This document shows, piece after piece, positions 57,407 to 64,000 of a DNA stretch of 64,000 nucleotides. The translations under genes and the position numbers were made by a program. The notes beneath the pieces are model-generated. The model was not told the DNA's origin. It saw nothing but the letters and a program-made list of their open reading frames with translations, and did not search any database. Every line of letters begins with the position of its first letter. Position 1 is the stretch's first letter. Source of the stretch: Hyphomicrobium_A sp963745205 (GTDB lineage Bacteria > Pseudomonadota > Alphaproteobacteria > Rhizobiales > Hyphomicrobiaceae); assembly GCA_963745205.1 (NCBI GenBank), contig CAVUWX010000005.1, positions 69,854-133,853 of the forward strand. The letters are read 5' to 3'.

Positions 57407-58024
57407 TTATGGTATGGACGTATGCGGCGGCTCGCGGTCCCCACCGGACCGGGGCTTGGATAGCCTATTTGTCCCTGTCCTCCAGAGCAGAACTGCGATC
57501 AGCGCTCCGGTGAAGCCGTAGGCCAGATGCGTGCCGAGGGGAAAGAGCACGCCTGATCTCAAAGAGCCGAAGTGCATCCCCATAGTTTCGGCAAGTCCCC
57601 AGCGGATGATAGGCTTCGTCGCATGCGCGAGGCCTGCGATAAGCGGCAGAACGAGCGGCTGGGTGCGCCAGTTGGAAAATAGCAGCACTGCCAGGTCCAT
57701 CACCACGCCAGGGGCGATGTTGAGGGCAGCCGACGCTAAATCGTGCTCAGCACCCGTCGCAGCCGCAGTCGCGGCCGTGGAGAGGGCAACGATAGTGGCC
57801 GCCCAGCGGTTCGTGCACGATAGCCGGCCAAGGGCTACCAGCGCCATGCCTTCAAGGCCATGGTGGCCCGGAAGTTTCAAGGGGTAATGAAACGTCTCGT
57901 GCAGAACGATGGTCAGCACACCAAGAGCGACCAGGAAAGCTAGTCTCGGCAGCGTCAGCGGCCCGACCAGCTCAATATTCTTTGACAACCTCGCGCGGGA
58001 CGAGCCGCCATTCGCAATCGTCAC
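57407..58024 (-). CDS. Membrane protein with HExxH motif (copy 2)
   Basis: A 205-residue copy of the gene at 31863 with 26 differences by my count. HExxH is kept (HETFH at 42-46), as are PGHHGLEG and GRLSCTNRWAA. Most changes are conservative and the frame is open, so the copy appears to be under selection even though its receptor is truncated. It overlaps the IDDTD copy at 57972 by 53 bases, the same as in copy 1. Confidence 0.8.
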   Translation of the reverse strand: MTIANGGSSRARLSKNIELVGPLTLPRLAFLVALGVLTIVLHETFHYPLKLPGHHGLEGMALVALGRLSCTNRWAATIVALSTAATAAATGAEHDLASAALNIAPGVVMDLAVLLFSNWRTQPLVLPLIAGLAHATKPIIRWGLAETMGMHFGSLRSGVLFPLGTHLAYGFTGALIAVLLWRTGTNRLSKPRSGGDREPPHTSIP

Positions 58025-58709
58025 AGCTTCCTCTCACTACGAGGAGAACGGCCTTGTCGTTTAGCAAAACCGGCCTTGGCCAAGGTTCTACCCGAATGCG
58101 CTCCGCTCCGTCGACCAATTCATCAGTCGAAGGCTGGATCAGATCGATACCTGTGGTTGCCAGCAAATTGGCGACCGTGGTCACGCCATTGAGCTCACGC
58201 ACCCCCTTTACCCACACGAAGCGTCCGTCATTCCCGCTCTTGCGCAGGCCAACTGCCGCAAGCGCCCCGATAACGCCGCCCTCGTCACCCGTGACGCCCT
58301 CCAAAACGAGTCCGGTGCGACGCGCAAGGCCACGTGCCTCAGTTTGATCAAGCACGGCCACCTTGGCCCGCTGACCGAACGCCACCACCTCCGGGCTCAC
58401 CTCATCGAAGGAAGCGATGCAGCAACCTGCGTCCGACCCGGTGGCCGATTGAGTGGCGAGATATTCGCGTGTGATACGCGCTAGGTGCGAAAGGGGACGG
58501 GGACCGCCGCACCAGTCAAGGTCGAGACAGAGCGCGCTGTTGTGCGAGGTGTAAGGAATATCGGGATGCACAAAGAGTTGGTGCCGGCTGATGCCCCTGA
58601 GGCGGACCAATGACTTTTCCGAGAGTAGGCCGCCCAGTCGGCGGGCGTGGTAGCCCGTCCCGCGGCTTTCAAGGTTATCCGTGTCGTCGATCGATACGAG
58701 CATGCGCAT
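57972..58709 (-). CDS. IDDTD-motif protein, TiaS kinase-domain-like (copy 2)
   Basis: A 245-residue copy of the gene at 32428, starting at ATG 58709. IDDTD at 7-11, RHQLFVHPDIPYTSHNSALCLDLDWCGG and GVTGDEGGVIGALAAVGLRKSGNDGRFVWVKGVRELNGVTTVANLLATTGIDLIQPS are almost unchanged. The frame extends upstream to 59012, but that part is unlike copy 1 and is probably not translated. Confidence 0.8.
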   Translation of the reverse strand: MRMLVSIDDTDNLESRGTGYHARRLGGLLSEKSLVRLRGISRHQLFVHPDIPYTSHNSALCLDLDWCGGPRPLSHLARITREYLATQSATGSDAGCCIASFDEVSPEVVAFGQRAKVAVLDQTEARGLARRTGLVLEGVTGDEGGVIGALAAVGLRKSGNDGRFVWVKGVRELNGVTTVANLLATTGIDLIQPSTDELVDGAERIRVEPWPRPVLLNDKAVLLVVRGSCDDCEWRLVPREVVKEY

Positions 58710-59026
58710 CTGAGGCGCTCCGACCGGGCGCATCCTCACACCTGTTCTTCCCGACGTCGAGTCGGACGGGCTCGCCGCCTTTGATAGGGCCGCTTTGGGG
58801 TCAGGACCAGCCGTCGCAGTAGCCCACAGGCACGTTAACTGAGCTCTCAACGTTGCGCCGCGCGCGTCGATAACCGACTGGACTTCTGCCGCAAAGGACG
58901 CATTGGTGTGGTCATGGGCCCGCAGTCCAGAACTGCGGCCAGTCACAGGGCTCGCCTCGCAAATCGCGGGGCTTTGGGTGGTGCGAGCGTCAATCACGAC
59001 GCCGCGAACCAACGGAGCCCGACATC

Positions 59027-59391
59027 ATGTCAACAGCTACGATCGAGACCTCAACCAAGTCCAAGCGCCCGGTCGCCACCCCGCGTGCAAGCGGTGAAAA
59101 AGCAAAGGCGCGGCAAAACCCCAGAGCCCCCCAGCCGTCGCGAAACCGCCGAAGCCGGCCGAGGCACAACGCGAAGAGCGCGTCACCAAGCAGGAGCGCC
59201 TGTTGACTCTCCTCAGTCGACCGGAGGGCGCCAGCATCGAAGACATGATGCAGGCGACGAAGTGGCAGCAGCATAGCGTGCGTGGCTTCCTGGCGGGGAC
59301 AGTGAAGAAGAAGCTCGGTTTCGCGCTGACGTCATCAAAGTTGAGTGGCGACGTTCGCCGTTATCGTATCGAGACGCGTCGCGGTCGCTGA
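59027..59391 (+). pseudogene. DUF3489 protein with a frameshift
   Basis: The gene starts at ATG 59027 (STATIETSTKSKRPVATPRA) and changes frame around 59092-59110 to reach AKPPKPAEAQREERVTKQER. The DUF3489 core is LLTLLSRPEGASIEDMMQAT, KWQQHSVRGFLAGTVKKKLG and a stop at 59391. DUF3489 proteins are small and of unknown function; they occur upstream of DUF2924 and recombinase genes in alphaproteobacteria, as here. Confidence 0.75.
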
Positions 59392-59392
59392 C

Positions 59393-59880
59393 ATGTCCAA
59401 GCCAGCGGTCGATATTGCGCCAGAGCTCGATCGGCTCGGAGACTTGACGATCTTCGAACTGCGCAGGGAATGGCGGCGGCTGCATCGGATGCCGCCGCCC
59501 ATGCGGCTGTCGCGAGAATTGTTGATCCGCGGCGATCACCTACAAGCTTCAAGAGAGGGCGCTCGGCGGCCTCTCCAAGTCGATCCTGCGCAAGCTGGAG
59601 CACCCGCAATGTCGAGCCGACAGCTGGCGATGCACGAAAGCCCACACCACCGATCTCTTTGAAGCCGGGTACGCGGCTTGTGCGCGAATGGCGTGGTGTG
59701 ACCCATACCGTGCTCGTCCATGCCGACGGCGTCGAATGGAATGGACGGCGCTACAGGTCGCTTACGGTTATCGCACGCGAGATCACCGGGGCCCGTTGGT
59801 CTGGGCCGCGGTTTTTCGGTTTGAGAAAGCGCGCAGGTAGATCTGCCGAGAACGCGGAGGGGGAACATGCGGAAGCCTGA
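59393..59880 (+). pseudogene. DUF2924 protein with two frameshifts
   Basis: ATG 59393 begins MSKPAVDIAPELDRLGDLTI, which stays in frame to LSRELLIRG. One extra base at about 59531-59533 then shifts to ITYKLQERALGGLSKSILRK. A second shift near 59600-59620 gives LKPGTRLVREWRGVTHTVLV and ARWSGPRFFGLRKRA, ending at 59880. Together these are the complete DUF2924 domain. It overlaps the recombinase start by 14 bases. Confidence 0.75.
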
Positions 59881-61594
59881 CCGTCCGAAGTCCGGCGCGA
59901 TTGTCCGTTGTGCGATTTACACGCGGAAATCATCCGATGAGGGCCTCGAGCAGGAATTCAACTCGCTCGACGCGCAGCGGGAGGCTTGCGAGGCCTACAT
60001 CACGAGCCAGCGGCACGCCGGATGGGTCGCCGTTCCCGACATGTACGACGACGGAGGCCTTTCGGGCGGCACGATGGAGCGGCCAGCTCTTCAGCGGCTA
60101 CTCACCGACATCAAGGCAGGCAAGGTCCAGATCGTGGTCGTCTACAAGGTCGACCGGCTGACCCGCTCGCTCGCCGACTTCGCCAAGATTGTGGACGTCC
60201 TCGATGCGCACGATGCCTCATTTGTGTCGGTGACCCAGCAGTTCAACACCACGACTTCGATGGGCCGGCTGACACTGAACATGCTGCTGTCGTTCGCCCA
60301 GTTCGAGCGCGAGATCGCCGGCGAGCGCATTCGCGATAAGATCGCGGCGTCGAAGGCCAAGGGCATGTGGATGGGAGGAACGGTCCCGTTGGGATACGAC
60401 GTCCACGAGCGAAAGCTGGTGGTGAACCCGGCCGAAGCGGAAACCGTTCGCCTGATTTTCCGACGTTATGCGGAGCTGGGCTCGGTCGCGCTGCTCCGGA
60501 CCGAGCTTGACCGTCGGAACATTCGCAGCAAGCGTCGCGAAGGGGCGGGCGGCAGGCTCGCGGGCGGTCAGAAGTTCTCGCGCGGCGCGCTCTACCTGAT
60601 GCTGCAGAACCGGCTTTATCGGGGCGAGGTCGCGCACAAGGACAACGTTTACCCCGGCCAGCACGATGCCATCGTCGATGCGGAACTCTGGCAGATTGTC
60701 CAAGACAAGCTTGCCACCAAACGCCGCGAGCGCTCACTGGCCGTAGGCGCCGAGGCACCTAGCCTGCTTTCGGGTCTGATATTTGATAGCGACGGCAACC
60801 GCATGTCACCCACCCATGCCGTCAAGAAAGGCAAGCGCTATAGATACTATGTCTCGGCGCCGCTCATTACGGGCAGTCGTACCGAGCATCTCGACGGTCG
60901 GCGGATTCCGGCAGGCGACATCGAAGGGCTGGTGCTCGACCGTCTGCGCGCGCTCTTCGCCTCGGAAAAAGAGGTTGGCGAGGCGATCGCTCCTCTCGGC
61001 CTTGAGGCCTCGATGCAACGAGCAGTGCTCGACCGATCCGCGAAGCTGGCCAAGCGATGGACGACACTTGCATCACTTGAGCTTCGCGCGCTCGTGAAAT
61101 CCTTGGTCCAGCAGGTCCAGGTCGGAGATGCCGAGATCTCAGTGTGGCTCAATCGAATGGCTGTCGTGTCGAGTGTAATGCCCGACGCAACGCCTAAGCA
61201 GACAGATTGCAAGACCGCTGTCGAACCGGCCGTCCTGTCGATCGTCGCTACACTTCGCCGGGCCGGAAAGGGAACTCGGCTCGTGATCGGAGATGGCTCT
61301 GCGAACAAGATCGACGACGGCCTTGCATCCCTGATCGCCCGAGCGATCGCTACACGCAACATGCTCCTTGCTGGCCCCGATGACAGCATCGAGGCCATGG
61401 CGTCTCGGCTCGGAGTGAGACGCGACTATCTGACAGTCCTCGTCCGTCTCTCCTATCTCTCGCCTGAAATCGTGCGCGCCATCCTGGTGGGCCAGCAGCC
61501 CGTCGAGTTATCAGCGACACGGCTCGTGCAGCTTTCCAAGGACCTGCCGCATGACTGGCACGCACAGCGCCAGGTCCTCGGATTCGCCGCCTAA
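59867..61594 (+). CDS. Large serine recombinase
   Basis: Site-specific recombinase of 575 residues. The catalytic N-terminal domain (about 10-160) has YTRKSSDEG with the active serine at 22-23, DGGLSGGTMERPALQRL, KVDRLTRSLADFAKIVD and LLSFAQFEREIAGERIRDK. The recombinase domain follows (YAELGSVALLRTELDRRNI...FSRGALYLMLQNRLYRGEVAHK), and then a long C-terminal part in place of the usual coiled coil (residues 360-575). Such proteins integrate phage or cassettes into specific sites. It belongs to the DUF3489-DUF2924-recombinase cassette. Starts at ATG 59867. Confidence 0.93.
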   Translation: MRKPDRPKSGAIVRCAIYTRKSSDEGLEQEFNSLDAQREACEAYITSQRHAGWVAVPDMYDDGGLSGGTMERPALQRLLTDIKAGKVQIVVVYKVDRLTRSLADFAKIVDVLDAHDASFVSVTQQFNTTTSMGRLTLNMLLSFAQFEREIAGERIRDKIAASKAKGMWMGGTVPLGYDVHERKLVVNPAEAETVRLIFRRYAELGSVALLRTELDRRNIRSKRREGAGGRLAGGQKFSRGALYLMLQNRLYRGEVAHKDNVYPGQHDAIVDAELWQIVQDKLATKRRERSLAVGAEAPSLLSGLIFDSDGNRMSPTHAVKKGKRYRYYVSAPLITGSRTEHLDGRRIPAGDIEGLVLDRLRALFASEKEVGEAIAPLGLEASMQRAVLDRSAKLAKRWTTLASLELRALVKSLVQQVQVGDAEISVWLNRMAVVSSVMPDATPKQTDCKTAVEPAVLSIVATLRRAGKGTRLVIGDGSANKIDDGLASLIARAIATRNMLLAGPDDSIEAMASRLGVRRDYLTVLVRLSYLSPEIVRAILVGQQPVELSATRLVQLSKDLPHDWHAQRQVLGFAA

Positions 61595-62273
61595 CGCCGC
61601 GAAATTCACCCGATATGCTGCACATCTGACGGGCCGAAAACGGGCCCGAGAGACCATATCGCGTTTTCGGCGCCAGATTGTCGGGAACAGTGGTCTCTGT
61701 AAGCCGGGAGATCGAATGCGGACGTCGCAAAGGCGCGGTATTCGCGGAGGAATTTCGAACCGCAAAGACAATAAATAAGCAGCTATATCAATAGCTTAGT
61801 CGCTGGCTGTGCAGGCAGTCTGGTGCGAACTCGTCTCCACACGCGAATTCCCTGTTCACCGGGGAAGAAACAGGGAAATTCAACAAAAATCGGCGGTTTT
61901 CAGGCGATTGACGTCGCGAAAACGCGCAGTGTTTCAATGCATTACTGACGAAATTCCCTAGGCGCAGGAACAGGGAATTTTTTCGGTCCGAGCAGGGAAT
62001 ATCAGGGAAAGATCAGGGATTTTAAGCGGCTCAATTCTCGCTTTTAGGGCCTCGGATGCGGCATCGCGTTAGATCGCAGATTTAGGGTGAAGGTATTGGT
62101 GTTGGGAGCGCAACACCATGCGATGTCAATGCAACAAAATACGATTGGATGCTGGCATCGTGGGCGAATGGAGGGCACGACTAGAAGATTTAGAGCTCTT
62201 GGAAACTCGGACGGACATCCACCGTCGCCGTCCCGGTGATTGGTGTTGGGGCGGGGGTTATGATCTCTTCGGC
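61595..62273. other. Non-coding region after the recombinase, with CAGGGAA repeats
   Basis: No convincing gene. The part at 61845-62023 holds seven copies of CAGGGA(A/T) or its complement TTCCCTG-type: 61845-61856, 61871-61880, 61951-61960, 61969-61980, 61992-62000, 62002-62010 and 62013-62023. It may be a recombinase-associated site or spacer repeat. Confidence 0.5.
61845..62023. repeat. Cluster of CAGGGAA / TTCCCTG repeats
   Basis: Seven matches in about 180 bases, in both orientations, at uneven spacing; five include the extended form CAGGGAA(A/T). Function unknown; position 250 bases beyond the large serine recombinase is suggestive of an attachment or regulatory zone. Confidence 0.6.
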
Positions 62274-62439
62274 TCAAAGCTTGCCGAGCAGAACCAAGAT
62301 CAGCACGATAACCAACACAAGGCCAAGTCCGCCGCCGCCGTAGTAGCCCGTGCCGTAGAAGGGGCCGCCTCCCAATCCCACTGAAGCCGCCCAGCAATGC
62401 GATCACCAAGATGATGAGAATGATGGTCCCAACTCTCAT
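62274..62439 (-). pseudogene. DUF3309 small membrane protein with a one-base frameshift
   Basis: MRVGTIILIILVIALLGGFS is the DUF3309 start; a single extra or missing base in the G/C run at about 62369-62379 gives the usual GGGPFYGTGYYGGGGLGLVL and a tail ending LVLLGKL with a stop at 62274. The composite is about 54 residues, the usual size of this hydrophobic peptide. In the frame as given, the protein runs into unrelated sequence to 62044. Confidence 0.72.
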
Positions 62440-62556
62440 TCTAGAATCTCCCTATGCTTGGATTAGACCGAACCGAGATGCCGGGTGACTGGTCGAGTAC
62501 GTTTTGCGCAGACGGTAGTTGTGTGCACCGTGGGCCGCAGAGATATGGATAGGTTC

Positions 62557-63561
62557 CTACGAGGCTTCGTCCCACGGCATTGTCAAACTTACGATCGTCC
62601 CATCGTTGCCACTCTGCCGCTCGACTAAGCCGCCGAGCTGGAGGGAGAATGCCTCGACCAATCGGCCGCCAATCCCAGAATCGGCACGTCGCGGATCGAT
62701 ACCTTTTCCGTCATCGGCAACAGTCAGACGAAGCTTCCCAGGCGCACGTTTTAGCGTCACCTTGACGGTGCCCCCTTTCTCATTCGGAAACGCGTATTTG
62801 ACCGCATTTGTCACAAGCTCGTTCACAACGAGTCCGAGGGGAATCGCGCGATCGGGCGGCAGGAGACTGCTCTCGATATCGGTTTTGAGTGTGATGGTGG
62901 TGCCAACCTCTTTTTGCACCAACTCGATCAGGTCGCGACACAGCGCCTCAAGATAGATCGTCGCATCGACTGCCTCACCCGTATCGCCTTTGCCCAGCAC
63001 GGAATAGAGATGCCCGACAGCCGCGATGCGATGGGACACTCTCTCGAGCGCCGCCTTGCCCTGGCCGCTCTTATGGGCACGTGCTTCGATACTGACAATA
63101 GATCCGATGATCTGCAGGCTATTCTTGATGCGGTGCCCGAGTTCCTGCAGCAGCACCGCGATCCGCTCGTGCGCGGCCGCACGCTCGCGCTCGAGTCTCA
63201 CGCGATCGGTGACGTCCTCGATAGCCAGCAGGACCTGTCTTGTGTGGTTGCCGGGCCGAAAGACCTTGCGTGCATTGAGGACCATCACCCGTCGCCCAAT
63301 CGATGGGAAGACGCGATCCACTTCGAATGCCTCGATGGTCGCACGTTCGAGAAGGATGGCTTCGATCAAGGACCGCAGTTCTGGGATATCCCACTGTCCA
63401 TCGCCGAGCTCAAAGAACTTCCGGCCAATCGTATCCTCTGGGGTCACTGCGAATGTGTCGCAAAAGGATCGGTTCGCAAACTGGACCGTGAGGTCCGGCT
63501 CGAGTACGAGCAGGCCTTCACGGATCGTCTCGACCAGATCCAGAGGGTCTAAATCTCGCAT
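62557..63561 (-). CDS. PAS-HWE-type sensor histidine kinase
   Basis: A soluble sensor kinase of 334 residues. PAS domain (about 5-115: LVETIREGLLVLEPDLTVQFANRSFCDTF, FFELGDGQWDIPELRSLI, NARKVF); HisKA_2/HWE region with phosphoacceptor H143 in ELGHRIKNSLQIIGS; HATPase domain with VTNAVKYAF, ADDGKGID and GGRLVEAF. Paralogue of the kinase at 41993, with which it shares the PAS and histidine-box layout. Divergent regulation is plausible because a 30-base palindrome lies about 100 bases upstream. Probable target is a single-domain response regulator elsewhere. Confidence 0.9.
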   Translation of the reverse strand: MRDLDPLDLVETIREGLLVLEPDLTVQFANRSFCDTFAVTPEDTIGRKFFELGDGQWDIPELRSLIEAILLERATIEAFEVDRVFPSIGRRVMVLNARKVFRPGNHTRQVLLAIEDVTDRVRLERERAAAHERIAVLLQELGHRIKNSLQIIGSIVSIEARAHKSGQGKAALERVSHRIAAVGHLYSVLGKGDTGEAVDATIYLEALCRDLIELVQKEVGTTITLKTDIESSLLPPDRAIPLGLVVNELVTNAVKYAFPNEKGGTVKVTLKRAPGKLRLTVADDGKGIDPRRADSGIGGRLVEAFSLQLGGLVERQSGNDGTIVSLTMPWDEAS

Positions 63562-63664
63562 CGATGGTCGCCGCGCACCTTCAGAAAACGGATTTTCGTC
63601 CGCCGCTCAAAAAATACGACCACGGGGGACCGCATTCCCACCCATCATATGCGAGACAAAATGC

Positions 63665-63694
63665 GGTTGTCGGTAATATACATTACCGACAACC
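63665..63694. promoter_or_regulatory. Perfect 30-base palindrome upstream of the kinase
   Basis: Thirteen-base arms GGTTGTCGGTAAT (63665-63677) and ATTACCGACAACC (63682-63694) with a 4-base centre. It lies 104-133 bases upstream of the kinase start and 18 bases beyond the Crp/Fnr gene stop (minus strand), so it may be an operator for the kinase or a terminator for the regulator. The minus-direction sequence after it (gcattttg) is only weakly T-rich. Confidence 0.6.
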
Positions 63695-63711
63695 TGAGTT
63701 TGCTAACTTTT

Positions 63712-64000
63712 TTATGGGTATGTCTTGGGAAGGTGATGGGCCATGCGCTCTCGAACCAATTGGTAACACTCGCAAGAGGCTTCGATGAGCCCCTGCCGGT
63801 CAAGTATTGTGACTTGGCGTCGACCGCGCTCAATCAAACCTGCAAGTTCGAGCTCGTGGGCAGCATTCGTGATGGTTGGCCTCTGGACGCCCAACATTTC
63901 GGCTAACAGGTCCTGAGTGATCTCCAGTACGTCATCGTCGCTGCGGTCGCGCATCATGAGCAGCCAACGGGCCAGCCGCTGCTTGAGGCTGTGCGCACCG
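63712..64000 (-). CDS. Crp/Fnr-family transcriptional regulator, 5' end outside window
   Basis: Only the C-terminal winged-helix part is present; the frame is open to the right edge. It reads SLKQRLARWLLMMRDRSDDD, then ITQDLLAEMLGVQRPTITNAAHELELAGLIERGRRQVTILDRQGLIEASCECY, the helix-turn-helix of Crp/Fnr proteins of the type common in Hyphomicrobiales. The cyclic-nucleotide-like domain should lie just outside. Located upstream of, and on the same strand as, the HWE kinase. Confidence 0.85.
   Translation of the reverse strand, partial: GAHSLKQRLARWLLMMRDRSDDDVLEITQDLLAEMLGVQRPTITNAAHELELAGLIERGRRQVTILDRQGLIEASCECYQLVRERMAHHLPKTYP

Larger units (their letters stand above)
57215..58765. repeat. 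Segmental duplication, copy 2
   Basis: About 1551 bases matching 31668-33222. Both partner genes of the TonB receptor stay open and in frame, but the receptor is reduced to its tail. A 2-base length difference lies between the receptor tail and the membrane gene. Confidence 0.9.

Noticed and set aside
61551..61778. 75-codon plus-strand frame after the large recombinase
   Set aside because: Overlaps the recombinase end, no start signals, and lies in repeat-rich spacer DNA.
15000..64000. CRISPR array or complete tRNA/rRNA in the accessory region
   Set aside because: I read both strands for regularly spaced repeats and for cloverleaf ends and found none; only the tRNA-Asn fragment is present.

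Overview
The window looks like a chromosome segment of an alphaproteobacterium of the order Hyphomicrobiales. The base composition is high-GC and there is a C4-pathway 5-aminolevulinate synthase. A glyA-nrdR-ribD-ribE-ribBA-ribH-nusB-thiL run, HWE-type histidine kinases, PRC-barrel proteins and DUF1236, DUF4167, DUF3309 and DUF6455 proteins fit that order. The genus cannot be fixed from sequence alone.

Bases 1-15000 are ordinary conserved chromosome. Two L,D-transpeptidases, the first cut by the window edge, flank heme, folate/one-carbon, riboflavin and thiamine genes. After them come a site-2-protease-type membrane peptidase, a small cytochrome c / flavin reductase operon on the minus strand and an Nramp-like transporter. 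The run ribD to thiL overlaps or nearly overlaps gene to gene and should be one operon.

At 15000 a 45-base 3' fragment of tRNA-Asn is followed directly by a tyrosine integrase. This is the left end of an integrated element carrying an AlpA-like regulator, a Toprim primase-like protein, an RepA-like ATPase and phage-packaging-like genes. From 20.3 to 29.3 kb lies a formate dehydrogenase locus: fdhD, a frameshifted moeA, mobB, mobA, the catalytic alpha subunit and a fused diaphorase subunit. Together they make a molybdo- or tungsto-enzyme, its bis-MGD cofactor and the sulfuration step. Next comes a TonB-dependent receptor with two partners on the opposite strand: a membrane protein with an HExxH motif and a protein starting with the IDDTD motif of TiaS-type kinases. 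About 1.55 kb of this block recurs near 57.2-58.8 kb, with only the receptor tail retained.

Bases 33-63 kb are accessory. They hold recombinase relics, two serine recombinases, an IS6-like element, small secreted or membrane proteins and small paralogue families. They also hold an orphan pqqA-like peptide gene at 37702 and a PQQ-type sugar dehydrogenase at 46564-47889, a divergent ribosomal protein bL27 gene, an orphan FliJ-like gene and a DUF3489-DUF2924-recombinase cassette. Two HWE kinases and the end of a Crp/Fnr regulator close the window.

A recurring oddity is the single-base reading-frame break. I see about a dozen, including near the end of hemA and twice in moeA. They may be real decay in the accessory parts, but the same pattern would arise from indel errors in the assembly, so broken genes here should be read with that in mind. 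No rRNA, complete tRNA or CRISPR array was found.
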